From assembly GCA_013180625.2 (NCBI GenBank), contig SNVD02007070.1, positions 1-64,000 of the forward strand: a DNA stretch of 64,000 nucleotides. The letters are read 5' to 3'. This document shows positions 57,436 through 64,000 of this stretch, piece by piece (position 1 is the first letter of the stretch; each line of letters starts with the position of its first letter). This DNA comes from Boswellia sacra. Lineage: Eukaryota > Streptophyta > Magnoliopsida > Sapindales > Burseraceae. The notes beneath the pieces were generated by a model. The model made no database searches. It was not told where the DNA came from and worked only from the letters and a program-made list of their open reading frames with translations. The position numbers and the translations under genes were made by a program.

Positions 57436-58500
57436 TTACTATCAATCTTGATTACGAAAGCAAATTGTTAATCATAAGAATACTCTCGAAAATTCAAGTT
57501 CAATTTCCCAGGTGTTCATTATGATCCTATGAACTTCTAGCCGGCACCAAGAATGGGCTTTATCTACGGACCCCAGGTGCAGCTCTGTAGGCTAGCTATC
57601 TGATCATATTGCACTTTGGACAAGCTATCACCGTATCACGTAACAAAATCTTAGACATTCATGCTTTCGAGAAGAATTGAACTTCTATATAAGATTCTCA
57701 ACAAGGTTTGAATTTGATGAGAATTACTACTAAATGCGGAACATTGAGACCAAAATCATGATTTATCAACTGGTCTTTTTTTTTTTTTTGGGTATATATT
57801 GATTGCAACTTATAAAGAACTTTATAAATGGTTAAACAAAAATCACAGTAAAAAAAAGATGCTACATCGACTAAAAAATATTCAAATTTTTTAGGATTCG
57901 TTTATAAATCCTCGTCGGCTATCTTAAATTAAGTTTTAAAACATCATATAGACTTAAGATACTCCATCTTGTGATTTATTTGTGATCAAACACTTTCTAA
58001 TAATTTATTATTAGGAAAGTACTTTACACTTTTGCACAACCAAACAATTATTGATAATTTTGATTAATGGTCAACTCTACTTGAAGAAACCATAACAAAT
58101 AGATTAGTGGCCAATTAGTGTAATATGATTATATTTCCGAAAAGCAAGCGACTTCCATGTCATTGGCCATTTCTATATGACATGTTTTGTTTTTATATAT
58201 GTGAGTTTTTCATTTTGTTACATATTTCGAGCATCTTTTGATCATATGATACAAACCAAATAATTGAATTATTTGGCAGTATAATCCTCGTACTTTAATA
58301 TTTCTAAAATACAACTTTTTCTTCCTATCTAAACTCAGGACAATATGTAGCCAATTTATCACCTAACAACAACAACAACAGCAACTAGAAGTTGAAGTGA
58401 GTTCACCTAACATCCCACCAGGCCGCCATACCCCCACTTGTTAATTTCTTCAAAATATTATAGGAATAAGAATAAAAGCGGTTATTCAATATCTAACAAT
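57433..58500. other. No gene seen
   Basis: 57475-57550 matches 11485-11545 of unit A. The rest is AT-rich, with a short CAACAACAACAACAG tract near 58366 and no credible reading frame. Confidence 0.55.
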
Positions 58501-58916
58501 TGTTATAAAATGTTATAAAATATAAGTGGATTACTACCACTTGCATATTAGTGGAGTTACCACTTGAATATTAGTGGAGTTACCACTTGGATATTAGTGG
58601 AGTTACCACTTATGTGTGTGTGCTCATGTGAGAAATATGTTTTCATTTTTAATTAGGTACAATTACATTAATGACCATTCATACTTCTCTATAAATAGGC
58701 ATCCAACATTGTAACGTAAATGATGAAGAATAATAGAACAAGGAAATCCTCTCATTTCTCCTTCTTTCTTCTTTCTTTATTTCTACCATTATTTGCTTTG
58801 CATTCTAGGAGTAATTCACATTTCCTTCACCTCATTTTGTTACTTATATTACATATAAGTAACCTTCATTAAACCACTTATACCAATCCATACTTTTATT
58901 CACTTAATTTATAAAA
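58501..58916 (+). repeat. 5' LTR of the last copia (about 416 bp)
   Basis: Begins TGTTATAAAATG and ends AATTTATAAAA, where ACA would be usual. It contains three copies of a 24-base unit (TTAGTGGAGTTACCACTTG, 58549-58610) and a TATA candidate CTATAAATAGGC at 58690. The right end is set by the primer site, and the 3' LTR is not in the window to confirm it. Confidence 0.7.
58690..58701 (+). promoter_or_regulatory. TATA box of the last copia LTR
   Basis: CTATAAATAGGC is a strong plant TATA match, about 225 bases before the LTR end. Confidence 0.65.
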
Positions 58917-58930
58917 CGTTATCAGCACGA
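58917..58930 (+). other. Unusual primer binding site of the last copia
   Basis: CGTTATCAGCACGA replaces the usual TGGTATCAGAGC. Its complement TCGTGCTGATAACG looks like an anticodon arm with loop CTGATAA (GAT, isoleucine). That would imply priming by an internal tRNA fragment. Position right after the LTR supports the role; the tRNA identity is inference. Confidence 0.55.
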
Positions 58931-59369
58931 ATTATTTTTCCAAAGGTATGTTGTTTATCTTACCATATTCTTTCAATTATTATTCGATCAATTTTTCTTA
59001 ATTTGTTCTTGTTAATATTAAATAAATGTTAACTACCTTATGAGTCTGCTCTGTGGTTGCCATTATATTGGATCTTCCACATCAGAAAATAAGGCTAGTT
59101 TTATAATATTAAAATCATCTTATTATCCCTCTTACTTTATTATGTTCATATTCTTGTTGTATTATTTGTGTCATCATTTATGTTTCAAATTTATTTGTTT
59201 ATAGCCGCAACTTAAAGTTTTCTGGCCTAAACTCATTTGGTCGTGACTTTAAGTCTTTTGGCAATTAATTTACATTACTTGTGTTATTATTTAAACTATC
59301 AATATTAATCCAACTCAGAACCTGAAGTTCTAATTCCTAAGGATTAAATTTGTTCATTTTGATTAGAAA
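58931..59369 (+). promoter_or_regulatory. Leader of the last copia with candidate intron
   Basis: A strong 5' splice site AAAG/GTATGT lies at 58945/58946, right after the primer site. A T-rich tract ending GATTAG at 59361-59366 lies immediately before AAA and the gag ATG (59370). The leader could therefore be spliced; this is only a sequence-based prediction. Confidence 0.45.
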
Positions 59370-60377
59370 ATGGCAAATTTCAAAAAATTGATGTTTGAGC
59401 CATTGTTGCATAATGGAGACAATTATTCAGATTGGGCTGATGATGTTGTACTTCACTTGAATTCCATGGGCATCGGACACACCATAACAAATGAAAATAC
59501 TGCATCCCTGCAGGATCAGTCTAAGGCCATGATATTATTGCGTCATCATTTAAGTAAAGGCCTGAAATCCGAATATACAACTATAACTGATCCATTAGCT
59601 CTTTGGAACAATTTGAAAGAAAGATTTGATCAGCAAAGAACAATAATATTGCCAAGGGCCCGATTCCAATGGCAGAATTTGAGACTTCAGGATTTCAAAA
59701 CAATAAGCGAATATAACTCAGCCATGTTCAGAATTGTATCTCAATTGAGGTACTGTGGGCAAACTGTTACTGAAGAGGAGATGTTAGAGAAAACACTATC
59801 TACATTTCATCCCTCCAACATGATCCTGATGCAACAATATCGAGAGCGCAAATTTAAGAAATACACTGAGTTGATATCATGTCTTTTGGTTGCTGAGCAA
59901 AACAATGAAATCCTATTGAAAAATTATCAATTACGTCCCACTGGATCTACAGCATTCCCTGAAGTGAATGCTATGTCATTTAATAAACGTGGTGGCAAGA
60001 GTGGTCGTGGTTTTGGCAGAAAAATGTTTCAACCTAGAGGTGGCCATTTCAAGAAATTTAAACCAAACCACCAGAAGTGGAACAGAAATGACTCGACATA
60101 TGACAAAGAAAAAGGTCATCAACTCAAACCACAAAGAAGCAATGAAAGTACTTGCTATAGATGTGGGGCAAAGGGCCATTGGTCACGTACTTGCCGTACA
60201 CCAAAGCATTTAGTGGATCTGTATCAGGCTTCCATAAAGGATAAGGGAAAGAATGTTGAGACAAATTATATAGATGACCCAGTGGGTGACACTGATTTTG
60301 ATATCTCAGATTTCTTTCCTAGTTCAGATGAAGCTATTGGCCAGATAATGATTACTGAAAATGCCCCAGCCAACTGA
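59370..60377 (+). CDS. Gag of the last copia (335 aa)
   Basis: This is an intact 335-residue frame. The N-terminal gag body is at about residues 1-200 (FEPLLHNGDNYSDWADDV, LWNNLKERFDQQRTIILP, SAMFRIVSQLRYCG, LLVAEQNNEILLKN). An Arg/Gly-rich stretch at about 205-260 (KRGGKSGRGFGRK) is followed by one CCHC knuckle CYRCGAKGHWSRTC at about 270-283 and an acidic tail (DDPVGDTDFDISDFF). It should bind and package element RNA. The stop at the end separates it from pol by 166 bases, unlike the single gag-pol frame usual for copia. Confidence 0.9.
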   Translation: MANFKKLMFEPLLHNGDNYSDWADDVVLHLNSMGIGHTITNENTASLQDQSKAMILLRHHLSKGLKSEYTTITDPLALWNNLKERFDQQRTIILPRARFQWQNLRLQDFKTISEYNSAMFRIVSQLRYCGQTVTEEEMLEKTLSTFHPSNMILMQQYRERKFKKYTELISCLLVAEQNNEILLKNYQLRPTGSTAFPEVNAMSFNKRGGKSGRGFGRKMFQPRGGHFKKFKPNHQKWNRNDSTYDKEKGHQLKPQRSNESTCYRCGAKGHWSRTCRTPKHLVDLYQASIKDKGKNVETNYIDDPVGDTDFDISDFFPSSDEAIGQIMITENAPAN

Positions 60378-60543
60378 ATAACTATTACTTTCTCTATTTT
60401 GTTATATTTTGTAATGATGTCCTATTTTAATTTTTTTTTTTTTGTTTTGATCTATCTTTTATGTACTTTCTTTATAAATAGTTTTGATATGCTTTTGTTT
60501 AGCATAAAATCATATCTAATGTGAACTTTTGTAATGAAAGGGA
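60378..60543 (+). other. Gag-pol spacer with stops and possible splice acceptors
   Basis: T-rich, with several stops in the pol frame up to 60535-60537. GCTTTTGTTTAG at 60491-60502 and GAACTTTTGTAATGAAAG ending at 60540 resemble 3' splice sites. Two short upstream ATGs lie before 60544. Confidence 0.5.
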
Positions 60544-63500
60544 ATGGACATCAAGACTTTATCTTTGCCTAAAAATGATGGAAATCTATGCCTAGTTGAT
60601 AGTGCAACCACACATACAATTCTTAAAGATAAAAAATATTTCCTAAATTTAACCTTTCTGGAAGTAAAGGTTAACACTATATCAGGGTCCGTAAACATGA
60701 TTGAGGGCTCTGGAAGAGCCACAATAATGCTGACAAATGGTACTCAGTTGAATATTAATAATGCCTTATATTCAAGCAAATCTAGAAGAAATTTGCTCAG
60801 TTTCAAAGATATAAGACATAATGGATATCATATTGAGACATGTTGTGAAAATAATATTGAATTCCTTTGTATTACCTCAAATGTCTCAGGACAGAAATTA
60901 ATATTAGAGAAGCTTGAAGCTTTCTCTTCTGGGTTATATTACACATATATAAGGTCCATTCAAACATACGCAGTTATGAAACAGAGGTTTAATGATCCTA
61001 AGACTTTTATGTTATGGCATGACCGTCTTGGTCACCCAGGATCATCAATGATGCGTAGAATTGTTGAGAATACAAATGGACACCCACTAAAGAGTCAGAA
61101 AATTCTTCTGTCCAATGAAACTACTTGTACCGCTTGTTCGCAAGGAAAATTGATTGTTAGACCATCTCTCTCTAAGATTGGTCAAGAATCCCCATCATTT
61201 TTACAAAGAATCCAGGGGGATATATGTGGACCTATTCATCCACCGAGTGGACCTTTTCGCTATTTTATGGTTCTAATTGATGCTTCTGCACGGTGGTCTC
61301 ATGTATGTTTGTTATCAACTAGAAATATTGCATTTGCAAAGCTACTTGCTCAAATTATAAAATTACGGACACATTTTCCAGATTATCCTATAAGGTCCAT
61401 ACGTTTGGATAATGCTGGTGAGTTTACATCAAAAGTTTTTGATGATTATTGTATGTCCGTTGGAATTGATATTGAGCATCCTGTCCCATATGTCCATACC
61501 CAAAATGGTTTGGCAGAATCACTTATAAAGCGACTGCAGATAATTGCACGAACTTTATTATTGAGAACACAGTTGCCAACCTCTGTCTGGGGCCATGCTA
61601 TTTTACATGCTGCATCATTGATCATATTAAGGCCCACTGCTTATCATGAATATTCACCAATACAACTTGTACTTGGCCAACAACCCAATATATCCCATCT
61701 AAGAATTTTCGGTTGTGCCGTACAAGTCCCCATTGCTCCCCCGAAGCGGACAAAAATGGGGCCTCAACGCAGGTTGGGGATATATGTAGGTTATAATTCT
61801 CCATCTATTATCAGATATTTGGAACCCATGACGGGTGATATTTTTACTGCACGATTTGCAGATTGTCATTTTGATGAGACAGTTTTCCCACCTTTAGGAA
61901 AAAGGAAAATGCCTCTCGAAGTTGGGCATGTGCCTCCTGAAAGAAATCCAGAACTTTCTTGGAATGTGAAAACATTGTCTCATCTTGATCCTCGCACATC
62001 TCAATGTGAAAATGAAGTGCAAAGGATGATATATCTTCAGACTATCGCTAATCAGATGCCAGATGCATTTACTGATACAGCCAAGATAACAAAATCACAT
62101 ATACATGCTGCAAATACACCAGCTCGAATTGAGATTCCTGTTGAGCAAACCCCTAAAGCAACAATGAATAATCAAACTGTTGCACGCCAGAAGCGTGGCA
62201 GACCCCTTGGATCAAAAGATGCTATCCCTCGAAAAAGAAAATTGATTAATAATGGTCCTGATATAAATAATGATCGAGCTAAAGAATCCACATTCTCTGA
62301 TTTGTCTCTTGAAATGACAAATGTTCCTAAAGAGACACCTGCCACTGAAGAGGCACAAATTGTTGATGAAATGCATGTTCCTGAAGTAACAGCTGAATTT
62401 AAAAATGAGGAAATTTCTATTAATTATGCTTATACTAGAGAAATGTGGAAACGTGATGAAATTGTCATTTACGATGTATTTTCATTTGCAGTAGCCACGA
62501 ATATTATGAATGATGACTTTGAACCACACACAGTGGATGAATGTAGACAAAGGCATGACTGGCCTAAATGGAAAGAAGCAATTCAAACAGAATTATCTTC
62601 TCTGGCCAAACGTGAAGTCTTTGGACCTGTAGTCCAAACGCCTAAAGATGTCAAACCCGTTGGATATAAATGGGTATTTACTAGAAAACGAAATGAGAAT
62701 AATGAGATTGCTAGGTATAAAGCCCGGCTAGTAGCTCAAGGTTTTTCTCAGAGACCGGGTATTGATTTTGATGAAACTTATGCTCCAGTAATGGATATTA
62801 TCACTTTTAGATATTTGATCAGTTTGGCAGTTTCGGAAAAACTTCACATGCGCCTTATGGATGTGGTAACTGCTTACTTGTATGGTAAATTAGATTCTGA
62901 TATATATATGAAACTCCCTGAAGGATTTAAATTGCCTGAAGCAATTAAAACACAACCAAGGAGTATGTATTCACTTAAGTTGCAGAGGTCCTTATATGGA
63001 TTGAAACAATCTGGGAGAATGTGGTACAATCGTCTTAGTGAATACTTGATTAAAGAAGGGTACATTAATGATCCCATATGCCCTTGTGTGTTTATAAAAA
63101 GATCAGAATCTGGTTTTGCTATTATAGCAGTATATGTTGATGACATGAATTTAATTGGAACCCCTGAAGAAATCCAAAATGCGGCTGAATATTTGATGAG
63201 AGAATTTGAAATGAAAGATTTAGGAAAAACGAAATATTGTCTCGGCCTGCAGATCGAGCATAACTCTGACGGTATATTTATTTACCAATCAGCATATACA
63301 GAAAAGCTTTTGAAACGGTTTAATATGGATAAGGCTCATCCATTGAGTACCCCAATGGTTGTTAGATCTCTTGATCCTAAAAGGGATCCATTCCGTCCTA
63401 AAGAGGATGACGAACAGTTACTTGATCCTGAAGTACCATATTTGAACGCTATAGGTGCATTAATGTATTTAGTACAATGTACTAGACCTGATATTGCATT

Positions 63501-64000
63501 TGCAGTTAATTTATTAGCAAGGTTTAGTTCCGCACCCACTAGACGGCATTGGAACGAGATCAAACATATTTTTCGTTATCTTCAAGGAACTATTGATCTG
63601 GGATTATTTTTCCCATATGAGCCTTCTGAAAATCCTGGATTGGTTGGATATGCTGATGCTGGTTATTTATCTGATCCTCATAAAGCTCGATCACAAACTG
63701 GATATGTTTTCACTTATAATGGGACCGCAATTTCATGGCGATCTACTAAACAGAGTTTGGTTGCTACTTCTTCTAACCACTCTGAAATACTTGCATTACA
63801 TGAGGCCAGCCGAGAGTGTATATGGTTACGTTCTGTTATTCAACACATCCAGAATTCGTGTGAATTATCTCCCACTATAAATCTTCCAACAATCATATAT
63901 GAAGATAATGCAGCATGTATTGCTCAAGTCCGAGGAGGATATATTAAAGGAGACAGAACAAAGCACATTTCACCGAAGTTCTTCTACACGCATGAACTTC
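60544..64000 (+). CDS. Pol of the last copia, open to the window end (1152 codons, partial)
   Basis: The frame from ATG 60544 reads without a stop to 64000. The protease site is near residue 18 (CLVDSATTHTIL; Asp-Ser-Ala). The integrase zinc region is at about 157-205 (LWHDRLGHPG, CTACSQGK) and the core has RSIRLDNAGEFTSK near 283. RT has YKARLVAQGFSQRPGID, MDVVTAYLYGKLDSDIYM and AVYVDDMNLIG (near residue 863). RNase H has ADAGYLSDPHKARSQTGY, TSSNHSEILALHEA and YEDNAACI, and still runs at the edge. It should process gag, copy RNA and integrate DNA. The start is the first ATG after the last in-frame stop. Confidence 0.92.
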   Translation, partial: MDIKTLSLPKNDGNLCLVDSATTHTILKDKKYFLNLTFLEVKVNTISGSVNMIEGSGRATIMLTNGTQLNINNALYSSKSRRNLLSFKDIRHNGYHIETCCENNIEFLCITSNVSGQKLILEKLEAFSSGLYYTYIRSIQTYAVMKQRFNDPKTFMLWHDRLGHPGSSMMRRIVENTNGHPLKSQKILLSNETTCTACSQGKLIVRPSLSKIGQESPSFLQRIQGDICGPIHPPSGPFRYFMVLIDASARWSHVCLLSTRNIAFAKLLAQIIKLRTHFPDYPIRSIRLDNAGEFTSKVFDDYCMSVGIDIEHPVPYVHTQNGLAESLIKRLQIIARTLLLRTQLPTSVWGHAILHAASLIILRPTAYHEYSPIQLVLGQQPNISHLRIFGCAVQVPIAPPKRTKMGPQRRLGIYVGYNSPSIIRYLEPMTGDIFTARFADCHFDETVFPPLGKRKMPLEVGHVPPERNPELSWNVKTLSHLDPRTSQCENEVQRMIYLQTIANQMPDAFTDTAKITKSHIHAANTPARIEIPVEQTPKATMNNQTVARQKRGRPLGSKDAIPRKRKLINNGPDINNDRAKESTFSDLSLEMTNVPKETPATEEAQIVDEMHVPEVTAEFKNEEISINYAYTREMWKRDEIVIYDVFSFAVATNIMNDDFEPHTVDECRQRHDWPKWKEAIQTELSSLAKREVFGPVVQTPKDVKPVGYKWVFTRKRNENNEIARYKARLVAQGFSQRPGIDFDETYAPVMDIITFRYLISLAVSEKLHMRLMDVVTAYLYGKLDSDIYMKLPEGFKLPEAIKTQPRSMYSLKLQRSLYGLKQSGRMWYNRLSEYLIKEGYINDPICPCVFIKRSESGFAIIAVYVDDMNLIGTPEEIQNAAEYLMREFEMKDLGKTKYCLGLQIEHNSDGIFIYQSAYTEKLLKRFNMDKAHPLSTPMVVRSLDPKRDPFRPKEDDEQLLDPEVPYLNAIGALMYLVQCTRPDIAFAVNLLARFSSAPTRRHWNEIKHIFRYLQGTIDLGLFFPYEPSENPGLVGYADAGYLSDPHKARSQTGYVFTYNGTAISWRSTKQSLVATSSNHSEILALHEASRECIWLRSVIQHIQNSCELSPTINLPTIIYEDNAACIAQVRGGYIKGDRTKHISPKFFYTHEL

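Larger units (their letters stand above)
58501..64000 (+). mobile_element. Ty1/copia element with separate gag and pol frames, apparently intact, 3' end outside window
   Basis: The 5' LTR is 58501-58916. An unusual primer site CGTTATCAGCACGA is at 58917-58930, gag at 59370-60377 and pol from 60544. The pol frame has no stop to the window end. The copia order is seen: protease, integrase, RT, RNase H. This is the only retroelement here without a coding lesion. I do not assign a named lineage. Confidence 0.88.

Overview
The window is nuclear DNA of a flowering plant, most likely a eudicot. It is AT-rich and intron-containing, its transposons belong to plant families, and the only host gene family is a plant NIP aquaporin. 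There is no bacterial, organellar or RNA-gene content. I could not identify the species.

The host backbone is a tandem array of three related NIP6;1-like aquaporin units, each broken by a different retroelement. Unit A keeps only the end of exon 3 (9029-9108) plus its 3' flank. Unit B (about 11760-21368) keeps exons 1-4 with damaged splice sites and NPA changed to NAA. Unit C (about 33604-57550) has all five exons (39054-46532) with a 5.6 kb copia element in exon 2. Outside that element I see no break in unit C. The flanks of the three units align, so several later insertions can be recognised because another unit carries the empty site.

Layout: 1-7229 is the right part of a CACTA (En/Spm) transposon with a TNP2-like and a TNPA-like gene and a subterminal repeat array. 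It sits in a reverse-strand copia remnant (7230-9028), which itself sits in exon 3 of aquaporin unit A. 9109-13610 holds unit A 3' flank, MITE-like repeats, microsatellites and the unit B upstream region. 13615-21128 is aquaporin unit B, with a Tork-like copia in intron 3 (14683-20950) that carries a reversed Sirevirus solo LTR. 21372-33603 is a second copia of the same Tork family, with a 7.1 kb Sirevirus in its 3' LTR (26315-33443). 33604-39053 is the unit C upstream region with several insertions and a 1 kb tandem duplication. 39054-46532 is aquaporin unit C with a Tnt1-like copia (39490-45106) and a long perfect palindrome in intron 4. 47347-56334 is a Mutator-like element carrying a Ty3/gypsy chromovirus (48400-55434). 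56597-57316 is a TRIM. 58501-64000 is the 5' part of another copia whose pol frame is open to the window end and is separate from gag.

Except for the last element, the retroelement genes carry stops, frameshifts or deletions. No genes work together as a pathway. The biology here is a transposon-inactivated aquaporin cluster with at least three levels of nesting, plus one possibly functional copia that has an unusual gene layout.
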